Positions 45,198 through 58,095 of a stretch of 64,000 bases of DNA are shown in pieces (the stretch's first letter is position 1; every line of letters starts with the position of its first letter). The stretch covers positions 132,010 through 196,009 of the forward strand of contig NMRA01000398.1 in the NCBI GenBank assembly GCA_002633005.1, in the 5' to 3' direction. This DNA comes from Phoronis australis (taxonomy: Eukaryota > Phoronida > Phoronidae). The notes under the pieces were generated by a model, which worked only from the letters and a program-made list of their open reading frames with translations, searched no databases and was not told the origin of the DNA. Made by a program: the position numbers and the translations under genes.

Positions 45198-46002
45198 GTG
45201 AGCATCATTGTTTGTGTATTGTAGTTTTGGCCTTGTAAATATATTGAATAAGTATTAGTAATATGATTACCTCTTTTTAATACAGTGTAATTTTAACAAT
45301 TGAACCGATGCCTATTAATGGTATCAGCGTGTCAACTTTACCTTTACCTTGAGATCCCTCTACTGTGAGTAATATGTTCAGATTATTCCTACGTGGATGA
45401 CTAGGTGTTCATTGCTGCCACATTCATTGCACAAGTTAATAGAGAACTCAGTTACGGATGTCTGGTTACTGAATATTTTAATATCAAAATCCTATTTGAA
45501 ATTGATACCATGCCGAGGTCCCTCGTTTTACATGACTCACCTGTGTGCATTTCAGCGTGATATTGTTTACGAATATGTTTGGTATTTGGTATTCTGTATC
45601 GGGCCATATACAGAAGCTCTCTATTCTTTTGTTTAACATTTCAATGAGTGATGTGTATTACAGGTGAAAACACATGTACATTGCAAGTACAGCGATATTT
45701 GGGTACAATCAAAGTTTGACATAACCTCATCTCACTTAGAGTGTACATGTATGATGAAGGCAAACTCCACATGACAAGATATGGCCGAATCAATGGGAGT
45801 TAGTTCCTCTACCATATTTGGTCGACTGAAGTATGTTGTAATTTCATTACCAGTGTTGAAGAATTGATTGTCTCCTGACTAGTGCTTAAGCTGCTACCAA
45901 TTTGATGGACAGGGCTTTTAATTAGTGTTGATTAATGCAATTGTATCATTTTTGTGGTGTAGTAAAAATCTTTAGATTGTTTCTGGTAAACCTCATCCAT
46001 GT
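45198..46002. other. Putative intron of the plus-strand gene
   Basis: No feature supported; the frame at 45397-45636 lacks motifs. Joining 45067-45197 (phase 1 out) to 48317-48384 (phase 2 in) would need an intermediate exon that I could not find. Confidence 0.4.
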
Positions 46003-46260
46003 CATAGGTGGATTGGGCGGGGGGGGGGCTACAACCTCCAACTGCCAACTACCCAGGAAGTCTTAAAAAGTACCTCCCCATATTTTTTGTTTGAACACAT
46101 TTTCGGAGTAGTCCGGACATACTTTCTTTGGTCCTTCCTGTTTATAATGGAGGCTTGTGTTTGGGGGGGGGGAGGAAAGGGCCCAAATTTTTGGGTAATG
46201 TGCCCGTGATTTTGATTACCTGCTGTCAGAGGGGGCCAGGTCCTCCTAAGTCCACTTATG
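46003..46260. mobile_element. MITE with CATAGGTGGATT termini
   Basis: Left end CATAGGTGGATTGGG and, reversed, right end CATAAGTGGACTTAGG; G-tracts just inside both ends. 258 bp, no coding capacity. Confidence 0.65.
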
Positions 46261-46936
46261 CAGGGGTTGAGACCCAAAAATGTTGATACCCTTGTTTAAC
46301 AGTGTCTTTCACAAACAGTTCCCAGCGGAGTGTTAAAAGTAGTCCCTAATGGAGTGTCTTGGGTCACCAAAAACGTATCCAGTTGAAGTGAGAAACTGGA
46401 AAATGTAACCCTATTTGAGTGAAATGCTCAGACTAAATTTAGTTAGAGCCTTAAAATGACGTCTTGAAATCATTTTGTAGCTAACAACAGACACAGAGGA
46501 AAAAATCGATTCGCCAATGAGATTGCTATGTTTCATTTTCACAATTTCTGACCCTGAATCATGATCTTTTCTCGAAAATCACACCCTAAATGATGTGAAC
46601 ATGGCAAAAATCGCTGAAAAACAAACGTAAACCTCGTAACACATTACATACTGGTCTACCAAAAACAGTACCGGTTCATGCGTGTCTTTTTTAAGTATGT
46701 GTACCCAGATTTTCCATACCCCCGCTCTCTCTTTTCCACAAGTTGATACACGGTTCAGAGTGTTCTAAGCCAAAACAGAGTACCCTGCCAGAAAAAAGCC
46801 GGTGCGCATAATTAATTAAAGCACGCCATAAAAATAACCCTTTGATGCAGTGAGTAGGTTGAACAGTGTCAATATGTGATTCCCCACTGTGGGTTAAGAC
46901 TTAAGACTCTGAAATTATTTGAGCTAATTTATTTTT

Positions 46937-47230
46937 ACACACCTGTCTTTAGACAGGCGGTATTATGGTATGACCCTGGCATCGGGCGTCCGTCTGACAC
47001 AAGCCTGTCATTGCTTTAGCTCCTGAAATTTCGAATTCCAATTTGATAGTTGTATATTACCGGTAGCTCAGACCCATGCGAAATTCATAATCTTCTGATA
47101 AAAATAAGCCATTTCGTAAATTTTTGTGTTTAAGTGTGTCATTGCTGTAGCTCCTGCACTTTTGATCAGATTTATATCAAATTTGGCACGTACATGTACC
47201 ATGATTCCTGATAGCAACTTTGGCTTTGTG
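46937..47230 (+). repeat. Repeat with two ~130-bp units
   Basis: The motif TGTCATTGCT-TAGCTCCTG occurs at about 47008 and 47138 with similar following sequence. The segment before it (ACACCTGTCTTTAGACAGG) is a palindrome-like terminus followed by CGGTATTATGGTATG. Probably a DNA-transposon derivative. Confidence 0.5.
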
Positions 47231-48316
47231 AAATTGCTTGCAATATACATGTACATATATCATACTGCTAAGTGCTGGTTAAAGGGGTTAGACACAGTTT
47301 AAAATTGTCGATGAATTATTTAAATTTTGGTATTTTGGCATTTCCTTAATGCAAACTTGCAGAAATACATTGGGGTCACCAAATTAGTTTTTCCATTACA
47401 CCCACCTAAACACAGGCACCCCTGACAAAAATGTGAAATTTATATGGTTTATCGAAAGTCACTTCTGATTGAAATTCTTCTAAAAACTGAAGGCATTCAT
47501 TGCACGATGCTAGTTTTAAGTTTAAATGGCCTCAATCATAATTCCTTGCTTACTGGTTGTCTTATGCCATTGTAAGTAAGTGTTTTTTTCTCGATTTTAG
47601 CATTTTGGCTTCTATACAAAAAGAAACATTGAAGAAAATTTGTTTTTATGTTTTTATTTTGACATGCCTTCATACTTGACTTGAAATAAGAAAATAAAAT
47701 TAGGGGGTCACTGACTTGAGCAACTTTAGATCAAACAGCATCACATTAGGCCCTTTTTAGAAGCGGGCAAATTTCAAGATTACGACGTTTTTCAGTAGAT
47801 GGCGATTACTTTATGTTCCGTTAGTTATGAAATAAGTTTAGTTGATGTGAATTACTAAATTGAGATTTCTTTTAATATATTCAAAATTCACTGCTTCTCT
47901 GAATTAAGAAACATAAAACAATTGTGTTTTGTGCCTGTCCTCCTGTTTTGCTTGGCATCATTTTCACATTTTGGATACAGTCTTGGGAAAATTTGATGTT
48001 GCGTGCTATCATTTTATGCTTTACTCTCAAAAGTTTAGCACTAAACCAATATTTTCATACTAAGTAATTTGTTAGCTGAAATAAAAAATTCAACTGTTTT
48101 GTAAATTAGTCGACGTTGCAAAACAAGGACTGCTTTTCAACTTTTTGACAAACTGTGTCAAACCCTGTTAAACAGTAATGGCACTGTTACTATCCCTATT
48201 TGGCACATTTACATTTTGTACTTGAAGTATTATGCACACTCTTGACAGGTGTATCCTAAAGCCACGTGTGGTGCATCGGCTTCGACGTTACTATGTCGAT
48301 GTTTCTTCGTCCTCAG

Positions 48317-48384
48317 GGAGTATGCCAAGTCTTCAAGACAATACAATGAGGTTGCGGACTCACAACTAGATTCAGCTGTTGAAG
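48317..48384 (+). CDS. Probable second exon of unrecognised plus-strand gene
   Basis: Acceptor GTTTCTTCGTCCTCAG and donor GAAG|GTATAG bound a 68-bp exon reading EYAKSSRQYNEVADSQLDSA, VE in phase 2-1. The sequence is helical and acidic like the exon at 45067-45197. The phases do not join directly, so either an exon between them is unseen or the two belong to different transcripts. Confidence 0.5.
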
Positions 48385-49204
48385 GTATAGCTGGTTTGTA
48401 TTATTAAATTGCACTTCAAAGTTCAACTGAACTATTTATCAGTGGATTATATTTACAGTAAAAACCCGCAAATAAGCGCATGTGAAGCAATGCATTTTTT
48501 GTCAAACTTTCCTCCTCAAATGTTCCGCACATACATGTCTATGTGCATGTTCTTAAGCTTCGCAATTACGTGCATGCGAGTCACCTCATACAGATGCACA
48601 ATGGTGCTCCGATTATAGACCAATTTTTCATGTTTTGATATGCAAGGATATAATTTAAGAAATTTATATGTTTAATCCATTAGGTTCAATGTATCATATT
48701 CATTACTCCACATCTTAAATATCAATTATCATATTGTGTTTGTTTTGACTTTATTTCTGTTTCTGTTGACGAAGGGTGTTATTATATCTGAAAATTTCAA
48801 TTGATCCAAATTGTTGTTTTATTTACCTATACATATTCTACCTTTCGTGAAACAATAGTATCCTTGAGAGGATCTGGATCGCCTTATTTAGTTTCAGAAT
48901 TATTTTCTACGTTATTTATTTTTGTGAATTTAATATTTGTTTTAGTCTTAGTCTTATGCTGCTTTATTTTCTCCCATTGTAGATTCACGGTTACTGCATC
49001 AGATAATAGTAAAGTCCTTTAAAGTCAAACCATCATCATTTAATTCGAATACGCCGCGCGAAGTTAACATGGCGTACATCAAGTCATCTCACGATTCAAA
49101 CGCCGTTCTCAGTATTGAAGGAAGTTGGTTTTGAGGCATGTTCGAAAATTTGATGCCCCGTCTCAGTAACTCGTCATCAACCGTGCGTGGAGATGAGAGA
49201 TGTT
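48385..49204. other. Non-coding interval
   Basis: AT-rich, no supported gene; no further exon of the plus-strand gene is recognisable. Confidence 0.4.
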
Positions 49205-50620
49205 CAGCTTATGCGGTTAAGTCCCACATATCTGTTGCATCTTGATGGTCATAACAGAAGGAACACTGGCCATTTTTCTGCGTAGCTCACTGAACGGCAT
49301 GTCGAGGTAGTTTCTAACGTGTGCAATAACTGGTATCGTCACGTTGATCCTGTAACATTGCTCAGCAAGAAGATCTAACACTGAGCCACGATTATTCCGG
49401 CTGCGCTGGACGCCGTAAACATGTGGATTTGGTGGTGATACATGTACGTCAACTTGCTCAGGCATACTGCAGACAAACGCGTAGACACTGGTGAACGACG
49501 AATCTATTTCCAGAGCTTTGTAGAAGTACACACGACAGCTAGGTCTCGTTTGTCATGTTAAAGGCATTTACAATATCAATTTTGCGACCTTGCAACTTAC
49601 TGTTTGTCCTATCTAAGAAGCTCAGAAACTTGTAAGCCACTGCGAAATTTACCGAAAAATAAAAAGGTATAGGCCTAGCATGCAAACTAATGGCTGCTCT
49701 CCTCTTCTCTTCACTTGACCAACAACGATTAAAATTGAAACTGTAGCATCTAACGTGTACATGTATGTCGAAGACTAGATGCTTCAGCTGCGTGGCATAG
49801 GGCAATGTACATATGCGAAGCGGCAAATTGTTAACCTGCATTGTGTCGGTTGGACCCAAGTCGATGATGTGCTTTTCCCTCCCACTGCCCGGGATGTCTA
49901 CCTGAGTGAGCAACATCGACGTCTGGTGCTATTCGGAAAGAATGAACACGTTTCTTTTAAATTATCAGTCATGTTGCGGTGCTGGTAATGGAGCATGACT
50001 GTGCTATTACCAGCTCAAACAACGTGGTGAACATTGCAAATATAAGGCTTTTTTCATGTGAGAGCTTGTGCGCCGTTCTGAGCTCCGGACACTTAAAATG
50101 TGCCGTCGTATGCCTGTCATCTCATGTTGCTTGTGTCCAGTTACAAGTCATCGAGTAATACTCGCTGTATTTTATTAGTGATGTAATCGTCTTTAATCTG
50201 CAGAAGCATACTAACAACTCTTCGCGGATCTAACATCTCTTGTCCGCGAATCTGACAACAATGGCGTGTACGGTTTTATTGTGCGCCAGAACTTCGTCTG
50301 CAATGACTGTGTATAGTATTTCAAGGTGCATTTCTTTTGCACGCCTTATCAAGTTTGATGAGGTCTATCAGTTGATGTTGTATTCTCCACGACGCTATGA
50401 GTAACTTTTTCTTTTGAGACAAGTATGGTACTCGCAGAGTGTTTCGTCGTGTTTCAAAATCATCCGTAAATGATCCAGGAAGTTGCCCTGGTTTCCAGCA
50501 GAGGCAGTGGCTTCCATATGGCCGCGAAATGCTATGCACTGTTTGGCGCAGAAAACAATACACTCTCAGCGCAATAGCCCAGTATGTGTGTATTTGTGTT
50601 CAACAACTGTTGACACTGTT
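49205..50620 (-). pseudogene. hAT-family transposase remnant
   Basis: Read on the minus strand in several frames: AFRGHMEATASAGNQGNFLD (near 50545), then SGAQNGAQAL after QAYDGT (near 50100), then the C-terminal part KFLSFLDRTNSKLQGRKIDI (near 49600) and YRINVTIPVIAHVRNYLD (near 49330). Order and motifs match hAT transposases related to the 52-kDa-repressor/ZNF862 group. Frameshifts and stops separate the pieces, so it is inactive. Termini were not found. Confidence 0.75.
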
Positions 50621-50821
50621 TGTCTAGTTTTACGTGTACTTTTGTGAACGGGTTTTCCATTGAATTAATGAATCACCTGCCTCATTCTGCATACATTCTA
50701 TGAACTTGAGAAGATTCATGGCACTTTCCTTTGTTGTAAATTTTAGAAAAGCGCACGAAGGGTGTATTCACAAAACGCCAAAACGTTGCCGATATTCCTT
50801 ATTAGCAAAAAGACTACAATT

Positions 50822-51120
50822 TTACAAAACCATCAGTCCAATTGGGGGCTTTAAACTCACCCTTTATAAGCCATAAGCCCCTGGGCTTGAACAGATCTAT
50901 TGCAGCCGTAGCGGAAGGTACCGTATAAGGAAAAATGTAATCTTCTGTTCAAACAAAATGTTTTGCCAATATTCCGTACTGTTAATTTTGAAACTGAATA
51001 GTTGATATCTGTAACCAATTTGGTCAAGTCAGCCAGTCTTCCAATATCAGAAATAAGGGCGGTGTCATCTACATAAAAACATAAGTTATATTTACGAAGC
51101 ATGCAAGCCTACTAATAGGA
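50822..51120 (-). pseudogene. Reverse transcriptase fragment
   Basis: The minus strand reads LCFYVDDTALISDIGRLADL, then TKLVTDINYSVSKL. The YVDD motif and its spacing to the following helix are the catalytic box of a non-LTR reverse transcriptase. Only the palm region is left; clade not assigned. Confidence 0.7.
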
Positions 51121-51477
51121 ATAAATAAAACATAAGCAGCATACCCATTAGGTGTAAGTTCCCTTCTAAGATTCAATATACTACCACAATGCTGCAAGTG
51201 TGGTATTTAATACTATAAATTCCAAGCCCTGTTAACTTATAGTTTAACCCTGCGATTAGGCAGGGCTTGGCGATTTTTGGAAGATTTCCTTAGACAAAAT
51301 TCTTAATCGCGGGACTAACGGTAGGCCAAACCTAATAACCTAAGCCGTCGATCCTTCATCGTGAGAAGAAAATTTTAAAGCTTGATTATGGATGTGTCAA
51401 ATGCTGACTAAGGCATGCTTTCTCTAAAAACCCAGGGACGTAAGTCCAGGCAAAGCCTGCTAATGGTAGATTACATG

Positions 51478-52206
51478 GGCGGATTTAGGGGAGGGGGCAG
51501 GGGGCCCGCCCTTCCCCCCTTGGCTGCCGCAAAAAACATAAAACAGCAAGAGCGTAGGGAAATGTTGAGTTTATTAATTTGCCCAGGTAATTAAAATTAT
51601 ACGGATGAAAAAAGATTTAAATGTGTGCAGTTTTAGTGTTGGGGGGGGGGGGGGGGGNTCTCATTAATTCTCTCTTTGTCAAACCTTAACTTAAGACGAT
51701 TTCCAAAGCAATCCCGTCATTATTGCCAACACGAAAAACGGATTTGGTCTTTTGGGCATTTGATGACTATTTTAAATCCAAAAAATTTGTTAACAACCGA
51801 TTGCACAAAATATAAAACGTGTAATAAGCATTACAAAAAGAAGTAGGTTTCGCGCGCAAACGCTGTGGACCATAAACAACTAGGTCTTTTAGTGTTGGTT
51901 AGTACCGATATCGTGGTGGTGTAGTGGTAAAGCACCCGCGTACTGGCAGTCAGGTCGTGAGTTCGAATCTGTGGAATTCGCAGTTTTTCCTGTGTGACAC
52001 GTGTTTTTCTTGCCTTTTTTCTTGGATAATACTTCAGCAATCAAGGAAAATGGTTGATTTTTAGAGGAAAAAACAGAAAAATTCCTGGGCGGGAGGGGGG
52101 TTTGCCTCCTCCAATTCGGTGCTATGCGCATATACAATCGTGGTTTGCGCAAATGCTTACGGCCGGACAAAAATGTTGGGCCCCCTTGTGATATCCTAGA
52201 TCCGCC
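51478..52206 (+). mobile_element. Composite MITE with tRNA-like head, copy 2
   Basis: Begins GGCGGATTTAGGGGAGG and ends TGATATCCTAGATCCGCC. The tRNA-like segment is at 51911-51975 on the plus strand (GGTGTAGTGGTAAAGC ... GTGAGTTCGAATC). A G17 run and an ambiguous base lie near 51641-51658. Minus-strand frames at 51831-52170 are shadows. Confidence 0.82.
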
Positions 52207-53920
52207 ACTGGATTACTTGACCACTGCCACTTTGGCAACGGCAACACAAAAACTAAGTAAAAACATAGAACCCTAGCTCTGGAATGCCAAATTCGAGCTC
52301 ACGCTGCTGAGGTTGCACCGCATTAGCTTATATTCCCGGTTGGTTCTTGCTATGTATTTTGCTGTTACTAAAACTGTTCGCAACTCTGCCATTTATCAAC
52401 AGGATTGGGCACGTACAGCTGTAACATTACTAGAACACTCTCCACCAGTTCTTGGTGGTGTATGATTGATACCAGAAGCAAGAGATAAACAAATTGTTTC
52501 ATACATGTACATAATTATCACTTCGTATACCTGAAAGGTTTAAAGATGTTGTTTTAGTCTAAAAAACAGGAGTGTTAACAAAACTGCTAGAAAGAACAGG
52601 GCGCAATTGTCACATGAACAATGGAATGAACCAGAGAGGTTATATACGGTGTACCTGTAGGGAAATGATTTCAATTATTCAAAAGCTTTCGACCCTATGA
52701 AGACGTAGATTTTTGAGTATGGGCTTCTAACAGTTGCTTTGAAGAATTTAGTCCGGCAATCATCCACAATTTGTACATTTTACAACTTGATTGGAGTCTT
52801 GGTTCCGTTTGAATGATCAGTTATTCAATAGAAATTCAGGATGCAGTGACATTTACAAAAAGCGATCAACTAATTACATCACCTACATGAACATATCTTA
52901 CATTTGTAAATAAAGGTTGTCTGACTCATTCAAAATAAAGCAAGCATCATTTGAGTAGTTTAGAAATGTACTGCTGATAGCTCATTACATTGGACGCGTT
53001 GTAGGACTTTCCATAGAAGTTTAGAAAGAAACTATTTCTGAATAATTCAGACGGATTCAGGTAGTGTGTGCTATTGTAAACAGGAGATAAAAGCATGGAA
53101 GTTTTGTGACATCCAGGTGAGGTAACACAATATAGAAAAAACATAAGTCGTAGACTGAAAATTTCTTACTTGAGGTAGCGACGCTGGGTCTGTCTCTAAT
53201 GGAGTTGAGCTTGGACAGTAGTGTTACTATTGCTGTCGCCAATAGGTGGCGCTTTAACCAGACGACGCGGCATCGAGGTCAGGTCACTATTCCGTATGTG
53301 CAAAGATTTTATAGCTACCACTCTTTAATGCAGTTACCTTATTTTTATTCGACGAAGTTTGACCGTGATATATGTAACTATGTAACAGACGTTCAAAATA
53401 CCAATGTCTCTTTGTGATGGACAACGTTAATTTCAGAGGGCACTTTCTTTAGTGTCGTAAAAATCGTGAAAATGTGTCCCATTGTCTGTTGTTCATTGCA
53501 ACAAAATACACGAATTGTAATTCAACGTTGAACATTTAATCTTCTTTTTGAGTTAGATTTTGAATTAACCGTAAGGAAACTATAGATTCACAAAATACGA
53601 CGGGGTCCTTTAAAAGTTCAATGTCGCTGACTTGTTTGCTTGCAATCGTGCGATGTTGAGTTTTTGATTCGAGCCGAGATTTATGAGGTACATGTAGTTT
53701 CCGTCGTCGATTATCCTCGATTCATTTGTGTCTTTCATGCACTAAATTACCTGTCAGGAAAACTCTTGTGTGGGCATTTGTTCTGTTCTGTGCTTGTGCT
53801 GTTGGCCCGGGTCAGTAAAGCCACGGTTTCTGCACTGAACACACTCACTGAATCAGTGACGGACGGGTGCTTTATTGTTAGTCACGATTTGCTACAGATG
53901 TTTGACTACACATCCTTTCA
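52207..53920. other. Non-coding interval
   Basis: No supported gene. 52265-52330 shares TCTGGAATGCCAAATTCGAG-like text with 3490-3540, hinting at another old repeat. The frame 53640-54041 is open, but only its last part (from about 53930) is recognisable, as LINE. Confidence 0.4.
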
Positions 53921-53929
53921 ATTATCACT

Positions 53930-55480
53930 TACATCAGGAAATAATTGGAGTCCTATTACTATATTACACATTAGTTATAAACTGTTGTCAGCTTCTTTAG
54001 CTAAGAAGATAAATTTTGTTTTGAATTATTTGATTCATTAGAACCAAAAATCTTTTAGCGGAGAGATATATTGGCGAAAATACTAGGTCTATATATAAAG
54101 TAATGCAATATGCATCAGAAAATAATGTTGCTAGTTTTCTCATAATGGTCCATTTTGAGAAAAGCTTTCTTCTGTTTTTCATGGAAATGTCTCCACAATA
54201 CATTTACGTTTTTTTATTTTGGGGAAGATATAAAAAAGGGTATACGTACTCTCGCTTGGACTTTTCGGGCCTGTATATTACAAAATGGAATGTCCTCAAA
54301 GTATTTTGAGACCTCTAAGGGTTGTAAGTAAGTTGACCCTGTGTCTCTGTATTAATTTTACTGTGCGTAGAAATACTGGGTTTGATGACCAGACTTAAAA
54401 CTAATGGTATCGCAATAAATAATACTCACCAATTTAAAAGTTTGTAGTAATCACACGGAGCTGTCAGGGTTTTGGAAGGGTCAGAATACTCACTTAAATG
54501 TACCTTAAATTTACTTGATCAGTTTGCCAATTTCTCAGGTCTTAAACCAAACATCGAAAAAACTCGGTGAGTATGGATAGACTCCAAGAAACACTGTTAT
54601 GCCACCGTATGTTCTCAAAAAAAATATGTTTTACCAGTAAAAATTTCACCCTATTGGAAATAACATATCTTTAGCGTAGACTTCGAAAACATTCCAAATT
54701 CAAAACACGATGAAAAAATGAAGGAAATAAAAAAAGCATCGCATACTTGGCATAGTCGGTCTTACGACGTTTGGGAGCGTTACGTTGCTAAAAACTAATC
54801 TAGTACCAAAATTAACCCACCTATTTATCACAGTCCCGTCTCTGTTTCAAGCTATTATGAAAAAATACACCAAACTTTTTAAAACTTTATTTTGGGACAG
54901 AAAAAATGATAAAATAGTTTATAAAGTTATGATCCAGGATTATTACTGTGGGGGATATGTAAAATGGTTTACTTGGCTTCTTACACGAAGGCACCGACAC
55001 GTGGGTACGCAGATTAGCTAACGCAAAACAAACTTGTGAACATGTTTGGACTGAAGTATTTTGGAAAAAAATAGACCTTTTTGGCATTTTGCAGATGAGT
55101 ATTGTGATGTGATTTCCACTCAAATTAGGTTCTGGATAGAAATGTTTCCATCGTGAAGGAATTTGTAGCATTGACCCAGGAGGCTTTGGCAAACTTTGAA
55201 TAATCTCATTTATCAACCGCTCTGGTAGAATTAGCAAAATGTCAGTATTTTTAGTCGTGGAACAATTGAGGAGTAAGATTTGCATAAGATATAATGGATA
55301 ATGGTGGATTTTTTTCTATATTATGACGCTTTTTTAAAAAGGTTTTCATTTACACCTATGATAACAAAAAAGCTGCCTGCCTGGATCAGTGACAGAAATT
55401 CAACTACGACTACCCCATTATCCGTAAGTGCTAAATCAGATAACATATAATAAGAAGTGGTATACATGTAGATCAATGTA
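53930..55480 (+). mobile_element. Degraded Tx1/L1-like LINE (RT and C-terminus)
   Basis: Segments appear in family order despite stops and frameshifts: NWSPITILHISYKLL, SLAKKINFVLNYLIH; then VASFLIMVHFEKSF; then FSGLKPNIEKT; then VPKLTHLFITVPSLF, KLFKTLFWDRKNDKI and VMIQDYYCGGYV. These correspond to RT fingers, the palm entry, the post-catalytic region and the C-terminal domain of L1/Tx1-clade elements. The YxDD box is not seen. No clear 3' tail. Confidence 0.8.
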
Positions 55481-56510
55481 TGATTTATTTATCCGTAATG
55501 CATTTAGCCTCACATCTATGAGACTATAGATTTTAAGTTTGCAAAAGTGTATATATTCAGAAAAGTAGGAAGACCTTAAAATTTGACTTTTTATCAATTT
55601 GTCAACAATTGGATCATGTGACCTTGTATTATTAGTAAAATTTGGAGTTAGAATGAAAGGTACACTAATAGCAAAACCACGTTATTGACAGCAAGACCAA
55701 ATATAAATTTTCAAGGTGATATCTCAAAAAACAATATTACCCTACTCTAACCGACCATTTCGTTTTCACTGAATTTGTGATTTTTTTCTCGGAAATCATA
55801 AAAGTACGTTTTTTGTACCCTCTCGTACAAAAGTGGAAGAATTCAAAAACATTAGTCATGAAATCGTTTTGAAGAACAGTGAATTATACATATAGCATCT
55901 GAAAGCATGATGTGAATCCAATCAGCCAGTTCTGAAATATGATGTTCGATGTTTCTTGAGTCCTACAGAACCTCTGAATATGTATGATGTTTGACCTCAC
56001 GTATACGCATGCGTAGTGTGTTATTTGTTACACAAGTTTTGGTCATATGGAATGTTAACATAACCGAGCTGGAAATAAAAAATGAGTGCATATTGCCGCT
56101 ACAATAATAACGAGAACATTCAGAAGACGTAGAGAGTAGCTAGGTATTCACTGGAACACATTCACGCATACCTAAATAAACAAGTGGCAAACAACAGGCC
56201 AAAATCGTGATTGGTATCCTTTCATGCGTTGTTCTTCCTACACTGTTTCAACTTAGGAGTTACTCAGGCAATTAATTCAGCCGGGGTTAACTCAAGTTGG
56301 CGGTAATGATGACAAAGACCTCACCTGATCCCCAAAAGGACAGCAGCACGCCGTTTTCACAATGCAGCTGAAGGTTGCCACGTTGGGACGACAATGACGA
56401 TGTAGATGATATGTTAGAAATATAGTCTTGAGTAACAGCTGGTCTAAACAAATGTGTATGGTGTACGTGTGAGTGGAGTTCGTTTTGCGTACGTTATGTG
56501 GTTTCAAGTT
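55481..56510. other. Non-coding interval
   Basis: No supported gene or recognised repeat; the minus frame 56292-56606 overlaps the foldback element and is not supported. Confidence 0.4.
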
Positions 56511-56767
56511 ATAAAATAGTAAAACTAGTAAAAATAAAACGACGAGCGTCGGTATTAAAATGTACCAAAATATTCCCCACGTTTCGAGGGATGCGCTCTT
56601 TGTCAAGGGTAATGATATAAGTACTAAAATATATTAAAATATACCCAACGTTTCAAGCGGTACGCTCTTTGTTGACAAAGAGCACATCGCTCTAAGCGTG
56701 GTTAATATTTCAATATATTTTTGTACCGACGCTCGTTGTTTTATTTTTACTAGTTTTACTAGTTTAT
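56511..56767. mobile_element. Foldback MITE with ~44-bp inverted arms
   Basis: The left arm includes AATAAAACGACGAGCGTCGG (56534-56553). The right arm includes CCGACGCTCGTTGTTTTATT (56726-56745), and pairing extends outward through ACTAGT and TTTACTA. Only one mismatch is seen in the inner 31 bp. Inside are two diverged copies of a CACGTTTCGAGGGATGCGCT-type motif and a palindrome, GCTCTTTGTTGACAAAGAGC. Confidence 0.82.
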
Positions 56768-56869
56768 ATTGTTATCCGTCAGTAACTGCACGGCATTCCA
56801 GCATCAATTTGGTTTCAAGTTGATGGCAATATGAAGAGTCCAGTAATCAAAACAGAATGCTTAATATAT

Positions 56870-57214
56870 GGCAAAATAATAACAATAATAATAATGATAA
56901 CAATAATGGTAATGATAATGATAACTTTATTTGAGGCCACCTACCCACAGTTCGCAATATTATATACTCACCTTATATGTACAGCCATTAGATGTTTAAT
57001 AATGCGTTTCTGATAAACATAGACGTGTTTTTACAAGTGTTTACTGTCCACAACCTGTGGAGTGAATCTATTTCTTAAATCTTCTAGTACTGGACACCGT
57101 AACGTGAAGAGCTCTCCAATCTCTCCTGTTTTATAAATGTTACAAGTGCTTTCGGTTAAGGGAATGCCATTTTTTCTGCAGTTTTCAATTTCTTATGTGC
57201 GAGTTGAACACCTA
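56870..57214 (-). mobile_element. LINE 3' end (downstream of nested MITE)
   Basis: On the minus strand the end of a non-LTR ORF: EIENCRKNGIPLTEST, then CPVLEDLRNRF, followed by a 3' UTR with AATAAAG and an (ATT/ATC)n tail at 56875-56930. It continues the LINE at 58569-60430 across the inserted MITE. Confidence 0.72.
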
Positions 57215-57837
57215 CAGCCTATTTCATAAAGATGGTTTAGCAAAACCAGGTTTAAGACTTACACCTGGTCTTCCTAAACCTGATCTAGTTTTAAACACGT
57301 ATTTCACCAACGTGGTTTAAAAGTCTGAAAGCCTGGTTTTGTTAAACCAGGGAGCCGGTATAGTAAAACCAGGTTTAAAGTATCCAAGCCAACCTACTGT
57401 GTTGATGTGGATTAACCCAACAAAGAAACTACTGAAGTGCTTCAATGAAACCTTGATCACATGGGTACACAATGGCACACGCTAGTAGACTATGTGCAGA
57501 CATTTGCGAAAAAGATCTCAAAGCTTTACTCATAAGGAAAATGTAATGTTTGTGTCTAACACACGTACACACATTAAAGTACTTACTCACAATTAGCCGC
57601 AACACTATAAATGCCCAAATTTATTTCCGTGTCATTTTAGTGTCTATTTTTCGCAGCCAAAGTGTGGGCAAGACCCCTTCTCGGCAACATTAAATCGGGA
57701 CAAGTGCAGGTCAAACTCAGAAGAATCAGAACATTGTGTCTCCAGTCAAATCCGTACCGCTTACAACAGTGACACGATGCTCGACCAGTCGTATTCTGAG
57801 TAATCCGCAGGACCCCTCCAGCACGTACTGGTTTACG

Positions 57838-57990
57838 CATAGGCGGATCCAATAGGCGTCAAAGGGCCCGGAACCCCCTTTCCCCTTGATTTTAATGATA
57901 TCAAATCTATAATTTACAAATTGTTGACTTGGTCCGCCTTTTAAAAAATCCTTGACCGCCCCCCCCCCCTTAAAAACCCTGTCATCGTAA
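57838..57990. mobile_element. GGCGGAT-type MITE nested in the Harbinger-like MITE
   Basis: CATAGGCGGATCCAATAGG start, then GTCAAAGGGCCCGGAACCCC and CCCCTTGATTTTAATGATAT; related to 43838-44000. Right end not exact. Confidence 0.55.
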
Positions 57991-58095
57991 AACTAAATAT
58001 TGAAAATAACCCATTTCCGCTCTAGAACTGCGTCTTAAATGCACACCGCGGCATCAACCAGTTGCACATATATCACGCAAGTCTAACATATTTTA

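Noticed and set aside
50857-51102. Intact reverse transcriptase gene
   Set aside because: Only the YVDD palm segment is recognisable in an 81-codon frame; upstream frames are broken.
53640-53930. N-terminal part of a 133-codon plus-strand frame
   Set aside because: Only the last portion matches LINE reverse transcriptase; the upstream part has no motif and is probably chance extension.
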